Shown: piece after piece, positions 8,807-18,010 of the stretch
How the letters are laid out: each line of letters starts with the position of its first letter
Position numbering within the stretch: the stretch's first letter is position 1
Assembly (NCBI GenBank): GCA_002397465.1
Contig: DHAP01000001.1
Coordinates: 13,384 to 77,383, forward strand
Direction of reading: 5' to 3'
Length of the DNA: 64,000 nucleotides
Origin: Caryophanales bacterium UBA4951
GTDB lineage: Bacteria; Bacillota_I; Bacilli_A; RFN20; CAG-826
Notes under the pieces: generated by a model
Database searches by the model: none
Told to the model about the DNA's origin: nothing
The model's input: only the letters and a program-made list of their open reading frames with translations
Position numbers and translations under genes: made by a program

Positions 8807-10282
8807 CTAGTCATCATCCCCTAAGGCCTCTAGGCCCTTTTTGTTTTTGACTTTGACTGACTTCGCGTTTTTGACGAAGGCGAAGACTATGCCAGCCGCG
8901 GCCATCAAGCAGCATGAATAGATCGGCAAAGCCTGCCATCCGGTTGCCCTGAAGATGAAGCCGATGACGATCGGGGTGATCGACTGGGCAATCATGGATG
9001 CCGCGTAATAGTAGCCGGTAAACTTGCCAATGTTTTTGCCGGTGCAAAGCTCGACGACCATCGGGAAAGAACAGTTATGGATCATGGCAGAACCGAATCC
9101 GACAAAGGCGAATATCAGGTAAAGGACCCATGGGAAAGTGTTGTAGCCGCTGGTAGCGCTAGCAACGCCCGTAGGTGTGACGAAACAAAAACCGAAATAA
9201 GAAAGCGTCACGACGCATAGCCCAATGAATATCGTCCATTTTCTGCCGATTTTGTCGGCGATTCTTCCAGCAAAGAGGAACATTATGGCTCCGCAGGCTC
9301 CGGAAATCGTCGTGGCAATCGTCGAGCTGGAGTCGCTGGCGTCCAAATACCATAAAGTGTAATTGCCGAAGAAGGTCTCGATGGCGTTGAAAGACATGAA
9401 CCACAGGACTTCGGCGGCCAAGATGAGAATCAAGGTTCTCTTGTTGGCGTTGCTCATCGGCTTGTCGTCCTCGACTTTGTCGATAACTTCAGCCTCTTCT
9501 TCGCCGCGTCTCATATCATCGGCGACTTCTTTGGAAACCTTGTTTTCATTGATCGTGAAGAACAAGACGAAAGCTGCGATGACCATGACGATGGAGGCTA
9601 CGAGGAACGGAACGAAGATGATATAGAAGCTTCCTTCTTTAAGGTATTTCGAGAATGGGAGAAAGATGCCGAGCAAAGCGGCGACGCCACCGCCGATATA
9701 GCCGACGATGTTGATGATGCCGTTGGCTCTTGAGCGAAGAGGCTTCGGTGTCATGTCAGGCATCAAGGCGACGGCAGGCGAACGGTAGGCCATCATGAAG
9801 ATGAGGACTATCACCATCATGGCGATCATGCCGGCGATGTTGTTGTAATAATAGAAGACTGGGATGAATGGGAAGGCGATGGCGGAGATGATGGTGCCTA
9901 TCATGATGTACGGCATCCTGTGACCCCAGCGTTTCGAATGGGTCTTGTCGCTGAGCCTTCCGAAGATCGGCATCAAGAACAAAGCAGCCACGTTATCAAG
10001 TGCCATGACGATGCCGACGAGATACTGAACGTCAAGTTTCTCGCTGTTGGTAAGCTCGCTTGAGGTTTTCCCGAACTCCATCTGAGCAAACGAGATGGTC
10101 AGGAACTTCGAGCAGTACGTGTTGTAGATCGACCAGAGAAGCAAGATTCCGAAGAAAGCGAAGCCGATGAGGAAGGTCCTCTTGTAGTTCAGCTTCAACG
10201 GAGGTTTGGCAGGGTTCTTGTCCCCGCCTGAAAGCGTGGCATCGTTGACGCCAGTGCTTTCGGCAACTGTTTGTTTATCCAT
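8807..10282 (-). CDS. MFS glycoside/sugar permease, 12 TM segments (SLC45/GPH-like)
   Basis: 491 residues from the ATG at 10282 (protein start MDKQTVAEST). The longer frame reaching 10351 lacks family similarity in its first 23 residues. Twelve hydrophobic segments are readable. The cytoplasmic loop GRLSDKTHSKRWGHRMPYI after TM2 is the signature of sugar permeases of this group. A charged insert (about residues 265-300) separates the two six-helix halves. TACAAT lies 10 nt before the ATG without a Shine-Dalgarno, and a partial cre-like palindrome (12 of 14 consensus positions, 10296-10309) overlaps it. Substrate is unknown; a glucoside or disaccharide is likely. Confidence 0.82.
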   Translation of the reverse strand: MDKQTVAESTGVNDATLSGGDKNPAKPPLKLNYKRTFLIGFAFFGILLLWSIYNTYCSKFLTISFAQMEFGKTSSELTNSEKLDVQYLVGIVMALDNVAALFLMPIFGRLSDKTHSKRWGHRMPYIMIGTIISAIAFPFIPVFYYYNNIAGMIAMMVIVLIFMMAYRSPAVALMPDMTPKPLRSRANGIINIVGYIGGGVAALLGIFLPFSKYLKEGSFYIIFVPFLVASIVMVIAAFVLFFTINENKVSKEVADDMRRGEEEAEVIDKVEDDKPMSNANKRTLILILAAEVLWFMSFNAIETFFGNYTLWYLDASDSSSTIATTISGACGAIMFLFAGRIADKIGRKWTIFIGLCVVTLSYFGFCFVTPTGVASATSGYNTFPWVLYLIFAFVGFGSAMIHNCSFPMVVELCTGKNIGKFTGYYYAASMIAQSITPIVIGFIFRATGWQALPIYSCCLMAAAGIVFAFVKNAKSVKVKNKKGLEALGDDD

Positions 10283-10439
10283 ATTGATTACGATTGTAAG
10301 TGCTTCCATGAAAAATGGAAGAGGGAACTTTTTCCTTTCATTAGAAAGCATCCGCTAAAAGGCACATGGGAATGAAGAGTAAAAGAAGCGTTTGTTGAAG
10401 CTACGTTCAGTAAAGGGATTTTCCGATAGATTGACATCT

Positions 10440-10919
10440 TCAATTGATATAGATTTCCTTGATTTCATCGAAATAAGCGGCCACTTCTTTTGATGGGTCC
10501 TTATACATCTTTATCATCCCGTCTATCACGTTGTCCGGGACCCACTTGTCCCTTTCCCTTCTTTTGTTCTGAAGATAGCACAGGGAATAATCGTGGGCCT
10601 TGAGCATCACGAGGATGGCTTTGTCGTAGCCTTTTAGGCGCTTCATGTAATATTCTCTCCGATAGTCATCCAAGAATATCGAGTCTTCTATGAGGGTGCA
10701 TTCGCTTTCATTGGAAGAGAGGAAATCGTTGCCCTCTTTGATCATCTCGTCGAAAATCACCTTCATGTCGGAAGGAAAAACCAAATAAGAACCAGTTATC
10801 TTTTTCCTGGTCTCGTCAGTGTCCACGATCAAAGTGTTCCTGTGGTTTTTGGCATAGTCTTTGGCCCAGCGGCTTTTGCCGCTTCCTGGAATGCCAGCCA
10901 TGAGTATCAATGTTTTCAT
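10440..10919 (-). CDS. small P-loop kinase (AAA_33/zeta-like), substrate unknown
   Basis: 159 residues. The Walker A motif GIPGSGKSRWAK occupies residues 9-20, and VDTDETRKKITG near 33 matches the Asp-containing substrate loop of polynucleotide-kinase/zeta-toxin-like kinases. KRRERDKWVPDNVIDGM near 120 gives the arginine-rich lid. It follows phnE by 12 bp and is the last gene of the PhnDCEE operon, so a role in modifying the imported compound is possible. There is no antitoxin partner, which argues against a zeta toxin. Confidence 0.68.
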   Translation of the reverse strand: MKTLILMAGIPGSGKSRWAKDYAKNHRNTLIVDTDETRKKITGSYLVFPSDMKVIFDEMIKEGNDFLSSNESECTLIEDSIFLDDYRREYYMKRLKGYDKAILVMLKAHDYSLCYLQNKRRERDKWVPDNVIDGMIKMYKDPSKEVAAYFDEIKEIYIN

Positions 10920-10931
10920 ACAGTGTATAGA

Positions 10932-11840
10932 TTAGACAAGCTTCTTGCGGAGCCAGCTTGATAATAGGTCAACAACTATAATCATCAAAACAATGCCGAG
11001 GGTATCCGCGCCCATACGGGTGAAATCGCCGCTTCCGTAGTCGTTGTTGAAGTAATAGCCGATGCCGGCGTACTTGCCCAAGATGATGCCGAGCATCGTC
11101 CCGGTCCTGATGTTGATGTCTAGACGATAGAGCCCGACCGAGAGGAAGGAAGGGAAGACCTGAGGGAGGACCGATAGCCTGACGGTTTGAATCTTGCCGG
11201 CTCCCGAGGCTTCAAGAGCCTCCATGCTCGTGAGGTCGGCTTCGTTAATCTGATCGCTGTAGAGCTTGCCGATCATTCCAAGTGAGTGGAGCGACAAAGC
11301 AAGAATCGCGGTAAAGGAGGTTTGCCCAGAAAGCCTGATGAGGAACAAGCCCAAGAGAATCTCCGGGAAGGTTCTGATCAAGATGAGGAAGATCTCGCTG
11401 ATGAAAGCCCATTTGCCAAAGAGACGATGGGAAGCCAATAGTCCAAGCGGAATCGAAAGAACGAAGGCAATGAAGGTCGCGATTATCGTAAGGCAAAGAG
11501 TCACGAAGCAGTTATAGACGACACCGTTCTCAAAACCACCTAGATTGTTGCTGGTTCCAAAGAAATAGTCCCAGTCCGGAGTGAAGAAGTTCTTCATTCT
11601 GGTCGCTAGCGTGTTCCAAGGAATCGGACGGTCAAAACAATCCAAAATGGAAATGTCGTTGTTCATGTATAGGACCAAAAGAATGAAGACGATCCCGCAT
11701 ATTATCGTGACGATCCACATATGGGGACGAGCCTGATAGGCGCTGACCGGGTCCTTATAATGGGTCAGACCTTTTTTGTCTCCGGTGAAATAATTGGAGG
11801 CTTTGCGGAATATTGATGGTTTCTTTTCGCTTTGTTCCAT
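10932..11840 (-). CDS. phnE: phosphonate-type ABC transporter permease (second PhnE)
   Basis: 302 residues with about six hydrophobic segments. The EAA-like loop STSMEALEASGAGKIQ, here written in part as MEALEASGAGKIQ (near residue 205), is the contact site for the ATPase. C-terminal DINIRTGTMLGIILGKYAGIG is typical of PhnE (about residues 236-256). It lies 5 bp after the other phnE and shares its core, so the two probably form a heterodimeric channel. Confidence 0.85.
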   Translation of the reverse strand: MEQSEKKPSIFRKASNYFTGDKKGLTHYKDPVSAYQARPHMWIVTIICGIVFILLVLYMNNDISILDCFDRPIPWNTLATRMKNFFTPDWDYFFGTSNNLGGFENGVVYNCFVTLCLTIIATFIAFVLSIPLGLLASHRLFGKWAFISEIFLILIRTFPEILLGLFLIRLSGQTSFTAILALSLHSLGMIGKLYSDQINEADLTSMEALEASGAGKIQTVRLSVLPQVFPSFLSVGLYRLDINIRTGTMLGIILGKYAGIGYYFNNDYGSGDFTRMGADTLGIVLMIIVVDLLSSWLRKKLV

Positions 11841-11845
11841 GTCTT

Positions 11846-12826
11846 TTACCTGAGCTTCCTGACCATCCAGTTGGAGATGAACTGCAAGGCGGCAACCACC
11901 AATAGTAACGGTAGTAACATCGATCCGGCGTAGTCGAAATAACCGGCCGAGATGTTGTCCTGAAGAATGGTGATATAGCCACCGAAACCAACATAAGAAA
12001 GGATGACTGAGGCCCTGATGTTGATCTCAAGGGTGTAGATGAAATAGGCGAAGAACATCGGCTTGACTTCTGGGTGCAGGCCCAGGTTCACGTTTTGGAG
12101 GGAGCGTCCACCGCTGGCCCTTATGGCCTCAAATGGCGACATCTCCAATGTTTCGATGAACTCATACATCATCTGGTACATGATGCCGATTGTGAAAACG
12201 GCGATTGTGAGGACGCCATCGATGTTGTTGGCGATGGAGAAAATCTGGGAGATCAATAGACCGACAAGGAACATCGGGATGGTTCTGATCAAGTCGTTTA
12301 TCAAACGGACTGGGGTCCTGATCCAAGGATTGGAGGTGACGTTACGGGCGCATAGATAATAAACGGGGATGGAAATCAAGCTTCCTAGAAGCGTGCCAAG
12401 AAAGCAAATCTCGAAAAGGTGCCAGAAGCTGGTCGTGAAAGTGTTCCAGCTATAGGCCCACCACCCGGCGATGGTTTTTGTGCGAAGGGGCGATGGGGTG
12501 AAAAGGGAAGCGAATGCCTCAAAGAACGCCGACCAGGTAAAACGAATTGTCCTTTGCTTGATCGAAAGGAAACAAATGAGGAGGACCACCGCCATCAAAG
12601 CGACCCAAAACCAGAATTTGATCGGGCGCTTTTTGCTTATCGTCCTCATCATGCTGCCATCTTGTTTTTCGGAGATGTCGACGCTCACTTCTTTATAGGA
12701 GATTTTGGCGTCGAAAGCCTTGACTCTGGCGTTGCAGCTGGAGAAGCCTTTATAGATAGGGCCAGACTCCCATTTTTTCTTTCTTTCGAGTTTGGCCGCG
12801 ATTATTTCTTCTTTCGTTCTCTTCAT
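11846..12826 (-). CDS. phnE: phosphonate-type ABC transporter permease (first PhnE)
   Basis: 326 residues from the ATG at 12826, chosen because AGGTGA lies 6 nt upstream and the start falls 1 nt after the phnC stop; a longer frame to 12880 would overlap phnC by 53 bp. The EAA-loop MSPFEAIRASGGRSLQ is near residue 225 and LEINIRASVILSYVGFGG near 263. An N-terminal cytoplasmic stretch of about 65 residues precedes the first membrane segment, longer than usual. It acts with PhnC, PhnD and the second PhnE. Confidence 0.86.
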   Translation of the reverse strand: MKRTKEEIIAAKLERKKKWESGPIYKGFSSCNARVKAFDAKISYKEVSVDISEKQDGSMMRTISKKRPIKFWFWVALMAVVLLICFLSIKQRTIRFTWSAFFEAFASLFTPSPLRTKTIAGWWAYSWNTFTTSFWHLFEICFLGTLLGSLISIPVYYLCARNVTSNPWIRTPVRLINDLIRTIPMFLVGLLISQIFSIANNIDGVLTIAVFTIGIMYQMMYEFIETLEMSPFEAIRASGGRSLQNVNLGLHPEVKPMFFAYFIYTLEINIRASVILSYVGFGGYITILQDNISAGYFDYAGSMLLPLLLVVAALQFISNWMVRKLR

Positions 12827-12827
12827 C

Positions 12828-13631
12828 TTATTCACCTGCCGGCTCATCAGGTATTTCCTGAACTTCGTCGATGTTTCCAAGCTTTTCGTTGCTGGATAAT
12901 GAACGGCCGTAAATCTTGATGCAGACTTCGTCAGTCACTTCCTCGGGCTTTCCGTCAAAGACTATTTTGCCAGCCCTGATGCCGATGATCCTCGAAGAGT
13001 ATTTCTTCGCGAGGTCAACGTGATGCATATTGGCCAAAATAGTGATGCCCATGCGGTTGATTCTTGTGAAATCGTTCATGACTGAAAGGGTTGTGACCGG
13101 ATCGAGAGAGGCGACCGGCTCATCGGCCAAAATCAGTTTTGGCTCCTGAGTGAGGCTTCTTGCCAAGGCGACTCTTTGCTGCTGACCGCCTGATAATTGG
13201 TCGGCCCTGACATAGGCTTTGTCAAGAATGCCGAACTTATCCAAAGAACGAAGGGCCAGCATCTTTTCTTCTTTGCTGTAAATCCCGAATATCGTATCGA
13301 AGGTATTGTGGTAGCCGACACGCCCTGCGAGGACGTTTTTGTAGACGCTTGACCTTTTGACGAGGTTGAAGGACTGGAAGATCATCCCGATGTTCCTTCT
13401 CTCTTCGCGCAAGGCCTTGCCTTTGAGCTTTGAAATATCGACCCCATCCACCAAAATCTCACCCGCTTGGATGTCATGCATCCTGTTTATGCAGCGGATG
13501 AGGGTGGATTTGCCCGCGCCAGAAAGGCCGATTATGGAGACGAACTCCCCATCGTTTATGGTAAGGCTGACGTCCGAGAGGGCTTTATACCCATTGGAGT
13601 AAACCTTGTCTACGTGTTTGAGTTCGATCAT
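12828..13631 (-). CDS. phnC: phosphonate-type ABC transporter ATP-binding protein
   Basis: 267 residues. Walker A GLSGAGKSTLI at about 35-45, Q-loop MIFQSFNLV near 85, signature LSGGQQQRVALARSL near 147, Walker B LILADEPVASLDP near 167 and H-loop ANMHHVDLA near 202. The MHHVDLAKKYSSRIIGIRAG region (by position, 203-222) and the C-terminal half match PhnC more closely than amino-acid importer ATPases. AAAGG precedes the ATG by 8 nt. It lies between phnD and the two permeases. Confidence 0.9.
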   Translation of the reverse strand: MIELKHVDKVYSNGYKALSDVSLTINDGEFVSIIGLSGAGKSTLIRCINRMHDIQAGEILVDGVDISKLKGKALREERRNIGMIFQSFNLVKRSSVYKNVLAGRVGYHNTFDTIFGIYSKEEKMLALRSLDKFGILDKAYVRADQLSGGQQQRVALARSLTQEPKLILADEPVASLDPVTTLSVMNDFTRINRMGITILANMHHVDLAKKYSSRIIGIRAGKIVFDGKPEEVTDEVCIKIYGRSLSSNEKLGNIDEVQEIPDEPAGE

Positions 13632-13678
13632 GATGATGCCTTTCTGTGCGCGGTTGAAATCAAAATTTAGACTAGAGA

Positions 13679-14860
13679 TCAGCTATTGGTGTGTTCCTGT
13701 GTCCAGGTATACATCTCTCTGGCCTTGTCATAATCACTGTCAGAAGCATCCTTGTATCCGGTGTGGCTGTAGATCTGATAGAGATAATAGGCAGCGGTTC
13801 CTTCGGTGTTTTTGTCACCATCGGCGGCCGCGGCTTTGAGAGCGACCTTGATGGCGTTCCTCATGCCGTCGTCGGTGTCTTTGTAGACGGAGACGGTGTC
13901 GTTCATGATTGGGTCAGTGATGGCAATGGTATAGGTCTTGTCAAAGACTGCCGGATCATTGTGGTAGGCCGAGGTATCGGTGACATAGGCTGCGCCGTAA
14001 CGTGTGTCGAAGTAGCCAAGGGTGACGTCGATCGTGCCATCCATGATCTTGGTGACGGCTTCGTTGTAGGTGCCCTGTTTGGTCGAGATGATGGCTTTGT
14101 CTTTGTCACTGTCGGAAAGGCTGTTGTAAGTGTCTTTGTCAACAAAGCCTTTGGTGTAGCCGGCGTCATAGAAAAGCTTGTTAGGATAGACATATCCGCT
14201 GGAAGAGCCGGTCTCCATGATTCCGACGATGGCTTTGCTGTCATGAACCTCTTTGAGGGTGACGGTTCCGTCATGGTCCAAATCAAGATCGGTCAATCCG
14301 AGTTGCTCGCGGTATTCGTCTCTGAGGCAATAGACAACGCCGGAGTAATAGCTGACGGTGGTCGTCGATTGCTCGCCGTGATATGAATAGGCTTCGGAGG
14401 CATTGGCGCTCGTGACGGCAGCACCACTCGAGGTGATTTCGCCGTTCATGGCTTTTCTTTGAGTCTCTTTGGCATCATCGGTGAATCCTGGGAAATCATC
14501 GGCTTGGACTTTGTATCCGGCGCGGGCGGCAGAGAGCAAGACGTCGACTTTGCCAGGATTCTCCAAGGAGACCTGAGCGTAGTTGGCGGCTGGTAAGAAA
14601 GCTCCGTCGACCTGTCCTGAGACTAGGGCCGAGGTCGTGGCGCTATAAGAGGCGCCGACATCGATTTCGAACTCATAGCCGCTGACATAGGAATTGAGGA
14701 ATGGAACGAGCGAATCGGCAAGCGGGGTCAATTTGCTGGCGTCCACAGATGGTACTAATTGAAGATGGATAGTCTTGGTAGAACTGGAGCCGTCGCATCC
14801 AGTCAAGGCAGCTGACATTACGAGCCCGCCCAGCACAAAGAAACTCAGACTTTTTCTCAT
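13679..14860 (-). CDS. phnD: PhnD-type substrate-binding lipoprotein with an EF-hand-like insert
   Basis: 393 residues from the ATG at 14860, which has AAAGGA 7 nt upstream. The signal peptide ends in a lipobox (SAALTGC, Cys near residue 22). VGASYSATTSALVSGQVDGAF near 86-106 is the PhnD/phosphate-type binding-cleft signature, and GSSSGYVYP near 218 follows the same family. Between them DLDHDGTVTLKE (about residues 195-206) fits the calcium-binding EF-hand loop DxDxDGxxxxxE exactly. It delivers an unknown phosphonate or related anion to PhnC/PhnE at the outer face of the membrane. Confidence 0.85.
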   Translation of the reverse strand: MRKSLSFFVLGGLVMSAALTGCDGSSSTKTIHLQLVPSVDASKLTPLADSLVPFLNSYVSGYEFEIDVGASYSATTSALVSGQVDGAFLPAANYAQVSLENPGKVDVLLSAARAGYKVQADDFPGFTDDAKETQRKAMNGEITSSGAAVTSANASEAYSYHGEQSTTTVSYYSGVVYCLRDEYREQLGLTDLDLDHDGTVTLKEVHDSKAIVGIMETGSSSGYVYPNKLFYDAGYTKGFVDKDTYNSLSDSDKDKAIISTKQGTYNEAVTKIMDGTIDVTLGYFDTRYGAAYVTDTSAYHNDPAVFDKTYTIAITDPIMNDTVSVYKDTDDGMRNAIKVALKAAAADGDKNTEGTAAYYLYQIYSHTGYKDASDSDYDKAREMYTWTQEHTNS

Positions 14861-15202
14861 TTGTTTTTCCTTTTGAGGGATCCCCTCATTGAATGGCATT
14901 CGGGCTATATGCAAGCCTTAAAAAGAGTGAACAACTCCCCTTGTCCGCGCGTGACTTGGAGTGAAGATCTCTCGCATGCTTGTTTTTGCCTTTTTGCAAT
15001 AAAATAGTAGTCCATCCGAAATACGAAAAAAGTTTTTTTCGGAGTTAAAGCCATTGAAAACGCTTTGCCTCAGTTTTTCTTTAACATCCAAATATTGTTG
15101 GCGCATACTATAGAGTTCGCCACCGATAACAAGGACATCATATCGACGTTATTAAAAAAGTAAACCCCCAATCAATTATTTATTGATTTTTTTATACAGC
15201 GT
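14861..15202 (-). promoter_or_regulatory. 342-bp leader/intergenic stretch upstream of phnD
   Basis: No gene or known riboswitch is recognised. The stretch holds a small palindrome (TGAGGG/CCCTCA) at about 14876-14890, just before the phnD ribosome-binding site, and T-rich runs. A 62-codon minus-strand frame at 14918-15106 has no family resemblance. The phnD promoter is presumably here but I cannot place it. Confidence 0.3.
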
Positions 15203-16723
15203 CTAAGCCTTTGTTTCGACAGGCTCTAGCTTTGTTTTGCGCAAATCGATTTCTTTGAAGGCTTTTTTGATATACGAAGGCACGAACATGTAGTAGCAGG
15301 AAATGGCCAAAACCCAGCTGATGGGCCAAGTCGACCAAAGCCATGGAAGCGTGTGGAAGAACTCCACGTTGTTCCATAAGGTAAGTATGAAGACAATTCT
15401 GAAAACCGTGACGGCCAAAAAGGTGATGACGGTCGGCGTGTTCGGATGGCCTAGACCCCTGCAGAAGGCCGAGGTATTGTCCATCCAGCCATCAAGGAAA
15501 TAAGTAAGGCCGACCAATAGAAGCCTTTCCCTTCCTACCTCCAGGGCCTGTTCATACATCGCATGGGCCTCTTCTACGCTCACGCCCTCGCTTAAAAAAG
15601 AGCTCTCAGGGATGAAGATGCTGAGCAAAGGCTGATACAAAAGCACGCAGATGCCGCCAAGGCTCAACCCCAAAACGCCAGAGCAGGCCAACGACATCCA
15701 CAAAGCTTTTTTGATGTTCTCTTTGTTTCCGGCCCCATAGTTTTGGGCGACGATGGCCACCACCGCGGTCGAAAAAGAGTTCATGACGATATAGATATAT
15801 CCTTCGATCTGGATTGAGGCGCTATTGCCGGAAACTGCGACATCCTCGCTCAAAACCCCAGGAATCGAGAACGAATTGACGCTCGACTGGATGAAGACGT
15901 TGCTGACTGAGAAAACGAATGACTGAAGGCCGGCTGGGATGCCGTTGATCAAAATCTCTTTTGTCTCATCTTTGTATAATTTCGCGCCTTTGAAGGTGAA
16001 ATATGCAAAGGTCGATTTATCGTGTTTCATGAGGAAAAGGACGATAAGGATGGCCTCGACGGCTTGGGAGATGACAGTCGTCATGCCCACCGCGGAGACA
16101 TCGTCGCCATTGGAATTCATATGGAAGCCAATGACGAAAAGAAAATTGAGGGCCACGTTAAGGATTCCACAGGCCAGCAAAGCGTATAAAGGACGTTTGC
16201 TGTCGCCCATGGCCCTGAGGCAAGAAGCCCCGAAGTTGAAGACCATGAGAAACGGAAGGCCGATGAAATACCATTGGAGGTAAATCGTCGAATAGGCGAT
16301 GTACTGTTTTGGGGTCTGCATCCATTCTAAGAGAGTCGGAGCCAAAAAGTATCCGATGAAGGCCATGGCAATGCCGAAAATGACGCTGAGGATCATCGCG
16401 CTTTCGATGGCCTTGTGAGCCTTCTCAGGATTGTTCTGTCCCTTGGCTTTTGCCACCACCACGTTGGCCCCAACCGAAACCCCGACGAAAAGGCCTATCA
16501 ATAGGTTGATGAGCGAACTGTTGGAACTGATAGCGTCGAAGGAGTTATGACCGCCCCCGAAATTGGAGACGACATACTGGTCCATTGAGCTATAAAGAAG
16601 CTGAAACAAAGAAAGCAAAAGAATAGGAATGGTGAAGACAATCATCTTCTTGAAGAGATTGCCTGTGGTAAGGTCTATCTCGCGACTCCAGAACCCGTTT
16701 TTCTTTTCGCTTGGATTAGCCAT
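15203..16723 (-). CDS. MATE-family multidrug/toxin exporter
   Basis: 506 residues with about twelve hydrophobic segments. FTIPILLLSLFQLLYSSMDQ (residues 30-49) is the typical MATE TM1 beginning, and GVSVGANVVVAKAKGQ near 80-95 and CLRAMGDSKRPLYALL near 167-182 are conserved MATE segments. AGGATA lies 10 nt before the ATG. The protein is probably a sodium- or proton-driven exporter in the cytoplasmic membrane. It is a single-gene unit: a terminator separates it from the upstream SDR gene. Confidence 0.9.
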   Translation of the reverse strand: MANPSEKKNGFWSREIDLTTGNLFKKMIVFTIPILLLSLFQLLYSSMDQYVVSNFGGGHNSFDAISSNSSLINLLIGLFVGVSVGANVVVAKAKGQNNPEKAHKAIESAMILSVIFGIAMAFIGYFLAPTLLEWMQTPKQYIAYSTIYLQWYFIGLPFLMVFNFGASCLRAMGDSKRPLYALLACGILNVALNFLFVIGFHMNSNGDDVSAVGMTTVISQAVEAILIVLFLMKHDKSTFAYFTFKGAKLYKDETKEILINGIPAGLQSFVFSVSNVFIQSSVNSFSIPGVLSEDVAVSGNSASIQIEGYIYIVMNSFSTAVVAIVAQNYGAGNKENIKKALWMSLACSGVLGLSLGGICVLLYQPLLSIFIPESSFLSEGVSVEEAHAMYEQALEVGRERLLLVGLTYFLDGWMDNTSAFCRGLGHPNTPTVITFLAVTVFRIVFILTLWNNVEFFHTLPWLWSTWPISWVLAISCYYMFVPSYIKKAFKEIDLRKTKLEPVETKA

Positions 16724-16756
16724 GCAATGGATATCCTAAGCCTTTAAAAACAAATA

Positions 16757-16796
16757 AAAAGAAAAGGGCTTCATTAACTCTTTGAAAGCCCTTTCA
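16757..16796 (-). terminator. Rho-independent terminator after the SDR gene
   Basis: On the minus strand a GAAAGGGCTT/AAGCCCTTTT stem with a 14-nt loop is followed by CTTTTTAT. It lies just after the stop at 16810 and before the MATE start. Confidence 0.75.
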
Positions 16797-16809
16797 AATG
16801 TCTAGCGGC

Positions 16810-17601
16810 TCACTTCTCGTCGACGATTGGCGAGGTGATGTTCTTCATGAGGTGACGGACGCACTTCCTTGAAAGAATGCGGACGTCGAAGGCCCTCCGT
16901 TTGTTCTTGAAGCCAGGGATGACCACCACTTTGCCTTTCATGAGGGCTTTATAAGCCTCGTTTGCGGCCTTTTGGGGGTCGATTGGCTTGAACTTCTTGA
17001 CGATCTTGGATTTGTCCATTCCGCTCTCTTCGAGGAACTCGGTCCTGATTGGGCCGGGGCAGAAGCAGGAAATGATGACTCCGCTCTTCTCTTCTTCGAC
17101 CGCCAGGGCCTCGGTGAAAGAAAGAACAAAGGATTTTGAGGCATAGAAAACCGCGAGGTTTGGTCCGGGCTGGAAGGCCGCGGTCGAGGAAACGTTCATG
17201 ATATAGCCATGATGTTTCTCATTCATGTCATGAAGGAACAAATAGGTAAGATCGAGCGGCGTGACGATATCCAACTGGACGTTTGTCTCATTGTCGACGG
17301 CGCTGGAATTCTTGAACGGGCCAAAGGTTCCGCCTGAGGCGTTGTTGACCAAAACCTCGACGTTTATCTTATGTTCACGGCAGAACGAGTAAATGTTCTC
17401 AGCCGAGTTTCCATCACGAAGGTCGATCTCAATCGTCTCGACTTTGACGCCATAAGAATCAACCAATCTCTTTTTGGCAGAAGAAAGAGCCCCGCCATCT
17501 TTGCCAACCAAGACAAGGTCATGATGATGCCTAGCAAATTCCTCAGCCAAGGCAAAGCCCATTCCGGTCGAAGCCCCTGTTATCAAAGTGACGTGTTCCA
17601 T
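16810..17601 (-). CDS. short-chain dehydrogenase/reductase (classical SDR)
   Basis: 263 residues. The NAD(P)-binding TGASTGMG is at 8-15, NNAS near 86, the catalytic Ser in NVSSTAAF near 136 and the YASKS Tyr-Lys pair near 151-155. It resembles the DltE/YqjQ group of uncharacterised SDRs. Substrate is unknown. AGGAAGG lies upstream of the ATG. It is monocistronic by the terminator that follows. Confidence 0.85.
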   Translation of the reverse strand: MEHVTLITGASTGMGFALAEEFARHHHDLVLVGKDGGALSSAKKRLVDSYGVKVETIEIDLRDGNSAENIYSFCREHKINVEVLVNNASGGTFGPFKNSSAVDNETNVQLDIVTPLDLTYLFLHDMNEKHHGYIMNVSSTAAFQPGPNLAVFYASKSFVLSFTEALAVEEEKSGVIISCFCPGPIRTEFLEESGMDKSKIVKKFKPIDPQKAANEAYKALMKGKVVVIPGFKNKRRAFDVRILSRKCVRHLMKNITSPIVDEK

Positions 17602-17783
17602 AAGCCTTCCTCTTTTTAAAACATTATAGGGTTTGAAGAATATTTTTAAAGAGAAAATGTCTCTTACTTTCCTTGTTTTATTAGTGGAAAATTAACCATC
17701 ATATCTATCTTTTTGAACTAGTGGTTGCTTTTTAAACCATCAATATGAGTCTTAAGGGTCTTAACAAATAATGAAAATAATCC

Positions 17784-17811
17784 TTTACATCCTGACGAAT
17801 TCTTGTTTAAT
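17784..17811 (+). promoter_or_regulatory. probable sigma-A promoter for the lysine riboswitch transcript
   Basis: TTTACA and TTTAAT separated by 16 bp. It lies about 30 bp upstream of the riboswitch, so the leader would begin just ahead of the aptamer. Confidence 0.5.
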
Positions 17812-17841
17812 TCATGTGTCCAAGGAAACTTGGGCGATAAA

Positions 17842-17981
17842 GCAAAATAGAGGCGCGGACAGCCAATAGCTTGAATAAAGCGAGGGGCCGACCGCCGAAA
17901 GAACTCCCTTAAAGGAGGATCTTGGGCGAACGGAGAACATCCGTTCGACTGTCACCCGCGAAACGGGTGGAGAGCTATTGC
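17842..17981 (+). promoter_or_regulatory. lysine riboswitch (L-box) aptamer
   Basis: The order of conserved L-box elements is readable: AATAGAGGCGCGGAC at the 5' side, ACCGCCGAAAGAACTCCC in the central junction, ACTGTCACCCGC followed by ACGGGTGGAGAGCTATTGC at the 3' side. This matches the B. subtilis lysC pattern (AGAGGTGCG, GCCGAAG, CTGTCA, GGAGGGCTATC). The outer helix pairs GCAAAATAG with CTATTGC. It precedes an amino-acid ABC importer, which fixes that importer as lysine-responsive. Confidence 0.9.
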
Positions 17982-18010
17982 TTACTAAATGCGCATTTTT
18001 GCGTTTTGAG

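Noticed and set aside
10440..10919. Zeta-type toxin
   Set aside because: The P-loop kinase fold fits, but there is no epsilon-like antitoxin and the gene is the tail of a transporter operon.
14918..15106. 62-codon minus-strand frame upstream of phnD
   Set aside because: No ribosome-binding site at a plausible start, no recognisable motif, and unlike neighbouring codon use.
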